Shown: positions 20,401 through 27,033 of the stretch, one piece after another
Numbering within the stretch: the stretch's first letter is position 1
Layout: each line of letters begins with the position of its first letter
Source of the DNA: a virus
Reading direction: 5' to 3' (one strand)
IMG/VR virus record: IMGVR_UViG_3300020123_000351
Coordinates: 1-27,033 of that record
DNA length: 27,033 nt
Notes under the pieces: model-generated
What the model was told of the DNA's origin: nothing
What the model saw: the letters and a program-made list of their open reading frames with translations, nothing else
Database searches by the model: none
Position numbers and translations under genes: made by a program

Positions 20401-21446
20401 TCGACGCGAAAGTTAAGACCGAAGACGCTAAGTCAGGCGTTCAGGACCTCTTCGACCAAATTGAGGACATGAAGGGGAAGCTTGAGGATCTCGGTGATTC
20501 CGCTGGAGTTGATACACTCGAGGAAAAATTCAACCGCCTGAGCGGTACGTTCGAGAATCTGGGTTTGAGCGTCGGCACATGGGATCAGATGCTACAGAAA
20601 GCATCTCAGGTTGCCGCGGCGGAACTCGACGACATTTTCAACGCGGTCGATAAAACGATCGACGCTCACGACAAGGCGACCGAGGCTGTCAGGAGGTACT
20701 TTGACGAGATCGAAAAGGGCGGAAAAAAAGGATCAAAAAAGGACCGCCTTGGCGGGGGTGGCGAGGAGGATGCATTCAAGGAACTCGGCGAAGAGCAGTT
20801 GGGGTTCTCGGCCCGAGGAACGGTCTCCGGTCGCCTGGAACGATTAGGCCGAGGTATTTCCGACTTCTTCAGTGGCGATGACTACACCGCTGACGCTGAC
20901 AGGGAGGGGCGCAAGGCCGGCGATCGTCAGCGTCAGATTGACAAGAACAACGAAAAGGAACAGGAGCGTCGCGAGTTCGAGGCCTCGGCCGCCGATCACA
21001 ACAACCGCGAACGCCAGCGGGAGCGAGAAAAATACTTCCAGGAAGAATCGCGTATCGACGAGAAGGAGGCGAAGGATCGCGAGGCCGCGGCGGTGAAGGC
21101 CGGCAGACAGCAACTTGAGCTGAATGATCGCCTCGGAAAGGCTGAGCAGCATAAGGCTGACGCTCAGGAGCGGTTCGACCGGCAGGAATCGTTGAGGGCG
21201 ATCAGCCGCGAGAAATATGCTCAGGAAAAACACTTCGGCGGCGGGACGGTCGGGTTCGAGTCGATCTATAGTCAGTTTGCCGGCGCCGCGAACGCTGGCA
21301 AGGACGACCCAGCCGAAAAGGCTCGCCAGCAGCGAGAGGAAATCGCCAAACGTCAAGACGAGCTTCGCCGTCAATGGCATGAAGAGGACCTCGCAAAACA
21401 GGACAAGGTCATCGAAGAGATGAAGAGGGGACTCGGGTTGGCATGA
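20376..21446 (+). CDS. Tape measure-like protein (356 aa, short)
   Basis: Located right after the chaperone pair and rich in charged coiled coil: SGVQDLFDQIEDMKGKLEDL, FNRLSGTFENLG, then from about 185 nearly continuous R/E/K/Q-rich helix (EKEQERREFEASAADHNNRE, REREKYFQEESRIDEKEAKD, QREEIAKRQDELRRQWHEED). A glycine/lysine stretch lies at about 115-130. No transmembrane helix or lysozyme domain was seen. It is much shorter than usual tape measures, which would set a tail of roughly 50 nm if the normal 1.5 angstrom-per-residue ruler applies. It overlaps the chaperone extension and the next gene (ATGA). Confidence 0.65.
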   Translation: MAGENDVVIDAKVKTEDAKSGVQDLFDQIEDMKGKLEDLGDSAGVDTLEEKFNRLSGTFENLGLSVGTWDQMLQKASQVAAAELDDIFNAVDKTIDAHDKATEAVRRYFDEIEKGGKKGSKKDRLGGGGEEDAFKELGEEQLGFSARGTVSGRLERLGRGISDFFSGDDYTADADREGRKAGDRQRQIDKNNEKEQERREFEASAADHNNRERQREREKYFQEESRIDEKEAKDREAAAVKAGRQQLELNDRLGKAEQHKADAQERFDRQESLRAISREKYAQEKHFGGGTVGFESIYSQFAGAANAGKDDPAEKARQQREEIAKRQDELRRQWHEEDLAKQDKVIEEMKRGLGLA

Positions 21447-22255
21447 GCGACTGGACAAGCGAAGCGACCGCCGTCGAAGAACACGGATCAGTCACCGAGG
21501 AATACTCGTTTACTGGTGAGCATTCGGCCTCGGTGCAGTTGCGGGTGCCGTGGGCCAAACGCATGAACGTCGTCAATGACGTCCTTGTGTTCGCTAAGTT
21601 TTATCCCAACGTTGCCTGCGGTGCGATGGCGAGCAAGTGCATCATTAAGCCGACGATGGCGAAGCCGAGTTCCTCACCGACAAACGGCCGGATCAATTAT
21701 CAAGACGCTCTGGTGACGATTCACTACGACACGAACAAGATTTCGAAATTTGATCAGAGTTCGCCTGAGACAGGGAGCATCCTCTACTCAGAAGAAATCG
21801 GTTTAACAATCGACGCGCAAAAGCTGAACCCTAAAAATTTCTGTTGGGGAAGCTCGGCGTTGGGTCAGAGAGTAACCGACGGCCCGGTTCGTCAGATGTA
21901 CTCCATGACGATCAAGAGGACGCTTTACAACATGACGTCCGTCCCGCCGGCATTCTTCACGCTCCCGGGTCACACCAACAACGCCAGCTATACCAGCACG
22001 ATCCTGGGGGTGACCTTCGCCACCGAGACTCTGCTTTTCTACCCTGGAACAGTCGCCAGGACGATCACGACTGCCGGAGTGAAAGCGTTTAACGTCCCGA
22101 TGACTCTCGCCTATCGGCCTGATGGTTGGAACAAAGCGTGGAACCCTGACAAGTCAGGAACCTACTCGGGAGGCTACGACGAGATGTTCGACGAGAAGTC
22201 AAACAAGGTCCACAAAAACTTTCCCCCCGCCGATTTTTCCTCGCTGGTGTTCTAG
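21443..22255 (+). CDS. Putative distal tail protein (270 aa)
   Basis: Starts at ATG 21443, overlapping the tape measure stop (ATGA). The sequence is beta-rich and carries GSVTEEYSFTGEHSASVQLR, VPWAKRMNVVNDVLVFAKFY, DALVTIHYDTNKISKFDQSS and FNVPMTLAYRPDGWNKAWNP. No transmembrane or enzymatic motif. Being first after the tape measure suggests the distal tail or baseplate hub, but I do not recognise a family. Confidence 0.5.
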   Translation: MSDWTSEATAVEEHGSVTEEYSFTGEHSASVQLRVPWAKRMNVVNDVLVFAKFYPNVACGAMASKCIIKPTMAKPSSSPTNGRINYQDALVTIHYDTNKISKFDQSSPETGSILYSEEIGLTIDAQKLNPKNFCWGSSALGQRVTDGPVRQMYSMTIKRTLYNMTSVPPAFFTLPGHTNNASYTSTILGVTFATETLLFYPGTVARTITTAGVKAFNVPMTLAYRPDGWNKAWNPDKSGTYSGGYDEMFDEKSNKVHKNFPPADFSSLVF

Positions 22256-23010
22256 TGCCGACACGCACTCCGATCGACGCTCTCCGAGAATATGAATCAG
22301 GCCAACGCCTGAGGGCTGGAGACGTCAATGCTTTGATCGCGGAAATCAAGAACCTCCCGGAATTGCCGGACGTCAGCGAGCCGATCGAAACTGACCTTCA
22401 GAACGTCGGCGACTTCGGCCTTAACGACTCAGGGGCAACAGCCACCGCCGGCGCCATCGTGAGGCCGACGGTTCAGTTTGACGTCGGAGCCGGAAAACGC
22501 GGATGGAAGTTCAATAAGCCGCGGAACGATATGCCTCAGGCGAAGCTCGTCATTGACGTGGACCGTGACGTGGCCAACGGGGGCTCCGTAGCGGCCCGGT
22601 GGGCGTGGCGGTCGGCGTGGTGCCTCTATACAGGAACCGACCCGGTTTTGTTCGAGAGGTGGGGCACGTCGGCGGCCTCCTGGTCACTCAGCAAGGGAAA
22701 GACGGGCGACTTCCTGGCACTCGGCGCAATGTTTCAGGTCGGGAGCAACAAGTTTGGACTGTTTAAGCAGATCGTCGGTCAGCCGATCATTGCGGTTACG
22801 AACGGATCGCTGTCCCACGGAAGCTCTTGCGAGGTCGAGCAGCTGGCTCGCGTCACGTCATGGGCCAGGACAGGCAATAAATTCTCAGCGTATGATGTGT
22901 TTTTAAATTCCGGTGAGACGCTCGACACCGGAACGATCGTAAGGGTGCAGGATTATGGCGTGCCCACGATCGATGCAATGTATTGCAACGCTAACGATTG
23001 GCTCGACTGA
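22255..23010 (+). CDS. Hypothetical tail-region protein (251 aa)
   Basis: A GTG start at 22255 shares a base with the previous TAG. The N-terminus (PTRTPIDALREYESGQRLRA, GDVNALIAEIKNLPE) is a short helical opening found in many phage fibre-region proteins. The rest is beta-rich with repeated aromatic/glycine strands (DVGAGKRGWKFNKPRNDMPQ, RWAWRSAWCLYTGTDPVLF). Its stop overlaps the next ATG (TGATG). A tail tip or fibre role is inferred from position. Confidence 0.5.
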   Translation: MPTRTPIDALREYESGQRLRAGDVNALIAEIKNLPELPDVSEPIETDLQNVGDFGLNDSGATATAGAIVRPTVQFDVGAGKRGWKFNKPRNDMPQAKLVIDVDRDVANGGSVAARWAWRSAWCLYTGTDPVLFERWGTSAASWSLSKGKTGDFLALGAMFQVGSNKFGLFKQIVGQPIIAVTNGSLSHGSSCEVEQLARVTSWARTGNKFSAYDVFLNSGETLDTGTIVRVQDYGVPTIDAMYCNANDWLD

Positions 23011-25022
23011 TGACCGCAGCCGGAATGAGAATGATGGGGCCAAACTGCACCTGCAGTGGCTGCGAAGTGTTTGCCGACAACTTCAACCGCCCCGATGAAG
23101 ACATTAATCCAAACGACTCTACCGGAAATTGGAAAGACGAGATCCCGCCCGTCCTGCTAAACAACAGGCTGCACATCCGAGGCAATCGGTTGCTGGCCGA
23201 GTTCGTTGGAGCTAGCGACTTCCCGATCGCAACTTACGAGCATGCACCACCATCGCATTTTTCGATCTCCATCGATGTGGAGCTTTACTCAGGAGGCGCT
23301 TGCGAACTGCGGGTAGTCACGGACGCGTTGAAGACCTACGGGATCACGCTCTATCAATCGGCCGGCGATCCTCCCGCCGCGTGCGGACAAATCGTTCTGG
23401 TGGGCAACGTGACCGGAGCCCAATTCTCATTTGTGCCGAACGTCGCGGTGGAAGTTGCGCACCGCCTGACTCTGTGCTACGACCCCGACACAAAGATTCT
23501 CAGCGGCAACGTCGTTCTACACGGGGAGGCCGTGCCTCATTCGACGCATCTCTTTGAGGTGACGATGGACGGTACTCCCGAGAAAATTCAAATCTTTCCG
23601 ACGCTTGCGACTGGAGGAACTTTCGGGGATCAATACTACGACAACTTCGCGGTCATCGAGACGAAGGTCCAGGATGAATACTACGGGTCGTATTATTACT
23701 ATTACTACGGTAACCACTGCCCATGCGGCGGGCCTCGTGGTTGCCAAAGCGTCTCTCCGGTTCTGAGCATTGAAGGGTTGGACTGCCGATTTCATGTCAG
23801 CGGCGACTCGACTCCCGGTGATGGATTTTTGACACTCGCCGCCGGCACCGCGGCACAATGGTGGGAGTCATGGTCCGGGATTGATAATCACTGTCGGCCT
23901 GATCACACAACCTATCTCGCGTCGAGCGTGCGTATCAAAGGCTACGGCGAGTCGGTCGCAATCGACGTCGCATGGCTCAACTCGACCCATAAGCTACAAG
24001 CAAAATTGACGGCCGAGAGCAGCGACGGGGCAAACGACGGCACGCTTAAAATCTACGATTCCGGTGGAGCGGAATTGGGTAGTGTAGTTCTGGCTGGTGC
24101 CATTAAAGATACCTGGGTGCAGGTCAAAGTCTGCTACGACGGTTTCAACTTGAGTGCCTCGGCTCTGGGAGAATTTGTAGAGGCCGAGGCTCCGGACACC
24201 AGAGGTCAATTCGTCGGATGGGAAAACTTGGGAACCAGTGACGCTGACGTGAGCGGGATCACGATCAGTCACAACATCTATTCCCCGAACTGCCCGGGAT
24301 GCGACGAGAACATTACCTCAGGGTGCGACATCTGCGAGGATGAGATCGTTCCGGCAAGAATCGCGGCGATGATTGAAGGTGTGTTGCCTGGGCACGAGAC
24401 TCATTGCTCTGGCGCGACACCGACCGGAAGTTTGGGTGCCGATATTAACTGTGATTTTTGCGAGCGAGCGAACGGCACTTGGATTCTTCCTTACGGAGGG
24501 GGCAGCATCCACGGTGCCGTACCCGGTGCATGCGGATCGCCACTGGCCGGATTCGATGCTATTGAAAATTTTGATAACGTATCGTCATGTTCATGGTCTC
24601 AAGTGTTTGGCCCTAGCGTGGCGTGCGGACTGACCGACGGAAGTGATGAACCAAATGTCATCTGCCGGGGAGTTGTTAGCAATGATTCCGGGGGCCTCGG
24701 ATTCGCGTGCTTCACCGCAATCGGAGTTACCCTCTACCACAACAGCGAGAACAATAGATGGGTAGTTGAGGGAGTGTTGCAATCGCCGGGAAATAATGGA
24801 GATCCCGGACTTGACCCGGGCAGCTTGGTTCAGACATGGATTTACTGGTCAACGGAACTCCCAGAGGGAGCGGACCCGATTAACTGCCCGGGCGTTCTCG
24901 ACGGCCTGGAGCTAAAATTTGCCGGCCAATGTAAAAAGTGCGGCCTGTCACCGCCTGGAACATTAACCCCGGACGCGCTCTGCGACGGATCTGGATCAAC
25001 GATGAGGCTGGCAGTCGCGTGA
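23010..25022 (+). CDS. Cysteine-rich tail adhesin-like protein (670 aa)
   Basis: The start is ATG 23010, coupled to the preceding stop; an in-frame TTG at 22998 is less likely. The N-terminus has GPNCTCSGCEVFADNFNRPD, a short cysteine cluster before the first of two similar beta-sandwich (LamG/concanavalin-like) regions, about 20-215 and 245-425. Their counterpart strands include HRLTLCYDPDTKILSG and TWVQVKVCYDGFNLS. Between them is a tyrosine-rich stretch (YYGSYYYYYYGNHCPCGG), after them a second Cys cluster (NCPGCDENITSGCDICEDE), and a Cys-rich C-terminal third ends with GQCKKCGLSPPG. It probably binds the host surface or forms the tail fibre. The 3' end overlaps the next gene as GTGA. Confidence 0.6.
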   Translation: MTAAGMRMMGPNCTCSGCEVFADNFNRPDEDINPNDSTGNWKDEIPPVLLNNRLHIRGNRLLAEFVGASDFPIATYEHAPPSHFSISIDVELYSGGACELRVVTDALKTYGITLYQSAGDPPAACGQIVLVGNVTGAQFSFVPNVAVEVAHRLTLCYDPDTKILSGNVVLHGEAVPHSTHLFEVTMDGTPEKIQIFPTLATGGTFGDQYYDNFAVIETKVQDEYYGSYYYYYYGNHCPCGGPRGCQSVSPVLSIEGLDCRFHVSGDSTPGDGFLTLAAGTAAQWWESWSGIDNHCRPDHTTYLASSVRIKGYGESVAIDVAWLNSTHKLQAKLTAESSDGANDGTLKIYDSGGAELGSVVLAGAIKDTWVQVKVCYDGFNLSASALGEFVEAEAPDTRGQFVGWENLGTSDADVSGITISHNIYSPNCPGCDENITSGCDICEDEIVPARIAAMIEGVLPGHETHCSGATPTGSLGADINCDFCERANGTWILPYGGGSIHGAVPGACGSPLAGFDAIENFDNVSSCSWSQVFGPSVACGLTDGSDEPNVICRGVVSNDSGGLGFACFTAIGVTLYHNSENNRWVVEGVLQSPGNNGDPGLDPGSLVQTWIYWSTELPEGADPINCPGVLDGLELKFAGQCKKCGLSPPGTLTPDALCDGSGSTMRLAVA

Positions 25023-26878
25023 CTACAAAACGATTCAAATGCCCATCGTGCCGGGCTTCGTTTCTGGTGTCTGAAGTCTCAATGCCGCTGAGGTGCTGCA
25101 GCAACACATACCTGAGAATAGACGACGTGCCGGGTGTCGCCGTCGCGAGTGATATCGACTTGGTCGGGAGGAATGCGGCACTAACGCAGGAGCGTATTAA
25201 GCTGCCCCTGAAACTCGGGTGCGTTCATCAGAAAGAGGAGCGGCGAAGGGTTGTCTGCAAAACGTGTCGCGGTCAAACGGAACTAAAAATTCTCGGATGT
25301 TCGATTCACGGAGAGTGCTCAGTTGTGAAGCCTATTAATGTTGTCCAATGCTGCCAGTCGTGCAGTGAGTACCAGAAATATTATGAGCCTGAAACGAGAA
25401 ACCTGATCTATCACGTCGCAGCGATCGATGGCAACGCGGGATGGTGGTTCAATTGCCGCGAGATAACCAAGCGGATCAGTCGAGGCGTATTCAACGGTCG
25501 GAAGCTGATCGCTGTCGCGGCCGGCGAAGGTTTATTGAGGGTCGATGAGGTCAGGTCGCGTTTCGATTGGGGGGACGCTGAGTTCGTCGAAATCGCCAAT
25601 GACCGAGAGCTTCGCGAGGTCGCGACGTTCCCCGTACTGATTGGTCGGGCGTCCTGTTGGGAAGGTGCCACGTTCTACGCTCACACGAAAGGCAACAGCA
25701 CCGATGGCGACAAAGTCGGCGCCGTTCGCTGGCGGAACGAGATGTACCGTCAGCTGCTCGACGACATCCCGCGGGCGATGATTTGCCTCAGGACTCACGC
25801 GGCCGTCGGCACTCACAAGATGATCTGGCGAGACAAGCGTCCGCCGTATCCATCAGGTCTAAAACATGGCGGATGGATGTTCGCCGGGACGTTCTTCTGG
25901 TTTAGGAACGATGTGATCTACCAACGAAAATGGCAGGACGTACCTAGAGATCGATACGGTGCCGAGGCTTGGCTTAGCGGAATATTGCAATGGCATGAAG
26001 GGTGGAGCGTTTACCAGCCATGGCCTGAGCATCAGTATCCAACGCCGAGCCCGTACTCACGCGACCTGTACCCTAGCTACCTCGACGACAACCCACTGAA
26101 TGAGATCTCTGTGAGCGATTGGGAGGCACTCACACCGCCCGCTCGCCCTAGCATTCCGGCGATCTCGCCGGCAGACTGGAACGCCGTGTTTGCCCCTCGA
26201 TCACCGCGTCCGAAGATCAGCCCGACAACGGTCCTTCGGCCGCCAATCACGGAAGGTCCGGCAACCGTGGTTGTTATCGGGACTTACCGCGGAGGGACGT
26301 CATTCACGGCCCAGTTGCTGACCGAGGCCGGAGTGAGCATGGGCGACTCGTATTTCGATGAGAACAAGCCCAATGCCGTCTACCTAAGCTACGAGGACAC
26401 GGACTTTAACATCGCGATCGGCGATTTGGTTCGCGACCGTAAGGGTGGCGATTGGGATTGCGAGGAGTGGCAATTGGTCGAGGTTCTTTGCCGTGAGCGT
26501 GACGAACGACACACCGTCTGGGGATTCAAGGTACCGTCTGTTGTTTTCGTGATCGATCGATTGCTGAGCCTCGTCCGCAACCCGCACATTGTTTTGGTTA
26601 CCCGCGATTTAGTATCGACTTGGCAAAGCGAGGTGCATTACAAAGTAAATCCGTCGTGGAATAATGCCCGCACTCACTGCCTGAGCGTGATCGACCTAAT
26701 TGAAAAGCCGCGAGCACCGACGCTGCTGATCGGTTTCGAGAGGGCACAGAAGTATCGCGAGCACACAAAGGACGCGATTCGCCAGTTTTTGGCAATGGAC
26801 AAGCCTCACCGGAGCACAAATGATTCGCGACTTGATCTATCACGTTTGCGCGCTGAAGAAGAACGATCTGTGGATTGA
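25019..26878 (+). CDS. Glycosyltransferase-sulfotransferase fusion with Cys-rich N-terminus
   Basis: GTG 25019 overlaps the previous stop (GTGA); 619 residues. Residues 1-30 hold FKCPSCRAS and PLRCCS. Residues about 68-115 form a Cys-rich module with VVCKTCRGQTELKILGCSIH and CCQSCSEYQ. Residues about 126-320 resemble a glycosyltransferase-like domain: RNLIYHVAAIDGNAGWWFNC, FYAHTKGNSTDGDKVGAVRW, WMFAGTFFWFRND, DRYGAEAWLSG. A proline-rich linker leads to a P-loop sulfotransferase-like domain (about 414-598) with VVVIGTYRGGTSFTAQLLTE, the 5'-phosphosulfate loop, and HIVLVTRDLVSTW, the 3'-phosphate-binding strand/helix. It could attach a sugar and then sulfate to the same glycan. Both activities are inferred from motifs. 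Confidence 0.65.
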   Translation: MTTKRFKCPSCRASFLVSEVSMPLRCCSNTYLRIDDVPGVAVASDIDLVGRNAALTQERIKLPLKLGCVHQKEERRRVVCKTCRGQTELKILGCSIHGECSVVKPINVVQCCQSCSEYQKYYEPETRNLIYHVAAIDGNAGWWFNCREITKRISRGVFNGRKLIAVAAGEGLLRVDEVRSRFDWGDAEFVEIANDRELREVATFPVLIGRASCWEGATFYAHTKGNSTDGDKVGAVRWRNEMYRQLLDDIPRAMICLRTHAAVGTHKMIWRDKRPPYPSGLKHGGWMFAGTFFWFRNDVIYQRKWQDVPRDRYGAEAWLSGILQWHEGWSVYQPWPEHQYPTPSPYSRDLYPSYLDDNPLNEISVSDWEALTPPARPSIPAISPADWNAVFAPRSPRPKISPTTVLRPPITEGPATVVVIGTYRGGTSFTAQLLTEAGVSMGDSYFDENKPNAVYLSYEDTDFNIAIGDLVRDRKGGDWDCEEWQLVEVLCRERDERHTVWGFKVPSVVFVIDRLLSLVRNPHIVLVTRDLVSTWQSEVHYKVNPSWNNARTHCLSVIDLIEKPRAPTLLIGFERAQKYREHTKDAIRQFLAMDKPHRSTNDSRLDLSRLRAEEERSVD

Positions 26879-27033
26879 TAACGTCAAGCAGCTGATGCAC
26901 CGCATCGACGTTTTTGACGGCAGGAAGGTCATCGCCATCGCCACAGGACCGGCAGACAGCATTCACGGACCTGAGGTCGTCATGAGGATGTTCCGCCCTC
27001 ACATCTGCAAGTTCATCCTCGTACCCAACGACC
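26820..27033 (+). CDS. Second glycosyltransferase-like protein, partial
   Basis: Begins at ATG 26820, inside the 3' end of the previous gene but in another frame, with GGAG 6 bases upstream. The first 71 residues, MIRDLIYHVCALKKNDLWID, NVKQLMHRIDVFDGRKVIAI, align with the glycosyltransferase domain of its neighbour (RNLIYHVAAIDGNAGWWFNC, FNGRKLIAVAAGEG). It lacks the Cys-rich N-terminal part. The two are thus tandem paralogues. The window ends before any catalytic motif. Confidence 0.65.
   Translation, partial: MIRDLIYHVCALKKNDLWIDNVKQLMHRIDVFDGRKVIAIATGPADSIHGPEVVMRMFRPHICKFILVPND

Noticed and set aside
20844-21458. Minus-strand open frame of 204 codons, leucine-rich
   Set aside because: It is the complement of a charged coiled coil, which automatically yields Leu/Phe/Ser-rich antisense sequence.
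1-27033. CRISPR array, tRNA genes, insertion sequences, att sites
   Set aside because: No spaced repeats, no cloverleaf-like sequence, no transposase and no integrase or flanking direct repeat was seen in the window.

Overview
The window looks like a stretch of a tailed-phage (siphovirus-type) genome or prophage from a member of the Planctomycetota. The host call rests on three things. A small protein between the packaging genes begins with the SIRDLFWLLTVLAVLFAW-type segment that is widespread at N-termini in planctomycete proteomes. Several cysteine-rich tail and glycosyltransferase proteins have a planctomycete flavour. The DNA is fairly GC-rich, with Shine-Dalgarno (SD) sites of the AAAGGA or GGAGG type. 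No tRNA, rRNA, CRISPR array, integrase, transposase or recognisable endolysin was seen, so lytic phage versus prophage stays open.

Layout. (1) Positions 1-1575, minus strand: small accessory genes, namely an HTH (excisionase/MerR-type) protein with its own terminator, then a tightly packed operon of zinc-ribbon, unknown and small membrane proteins whose SD sites share a CAAAGGA core. (2) 1616-2452, plus: a ParB-like/adenine-methyltransferase fusion that appears to have lost its catalytic centre by internal deletion, followed by a small minus-strand gene. (3) 2841-3859: an overlapping operon of four small genes. (4) 4086-6222: packaging module with a candidate small terminase, a planctomycete-signature membrane protein and the large terminase. 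(5) 6304-9639: a DUF935-type portal fused to an inorganic-pyrophosphatase-like domain, and a DUF1320/gp36-like connector. (6) 9701-12160: an unusual block of about ten very small genes, many of them membrane proteins, one antisense. (7) 12161-16008: gpF-like head morphogenesis protein and a 926-residue Mu-I-like protease/scaffold protein, closed by a strong terminator. (8) 16225-17825: decoration protein and a lambda-gpE-family major capsid protein behind their own promoter. (9) 17848-25022: tail completion, tail terminator, tail tube, tail assembly chaperone with a -1 frameshift signal, a short tape measure, distal tail proteins and a large cysteine-rich adhesin-like protein. (10) 25019-27033: a glycosyltransferase/sulfotransferase fusion followed by a second, related glycosyltransferase cut by the window edge.

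How it fits together: regions 4-9 encode DNA packaging, capsid assembly and maturation, and a short non-contractile tail. The last genes probably decorate a virion surface or the host envelope with sugar and sulfate. Most genes overlap by 1, 4 or 8 bases, which implies translational coupling. Two intergenic regions (about 6232-6273 and 13112-13172) carry copies, in opposite orientation, of a composite element built round the palindrome TGTAAAACNGTTTTACA, and a third motif (CCTATTCGC) recurs ahead of several genes. Together they suggest phage-specific transcriptional control. The most complete unannotated signal is the tail-chaperone frameshift site at 20194-20221: slippery AAACCCT, a 6-base spacer, and a 6-bp GC hairpin holding the zero-frame stop codon in its loop.
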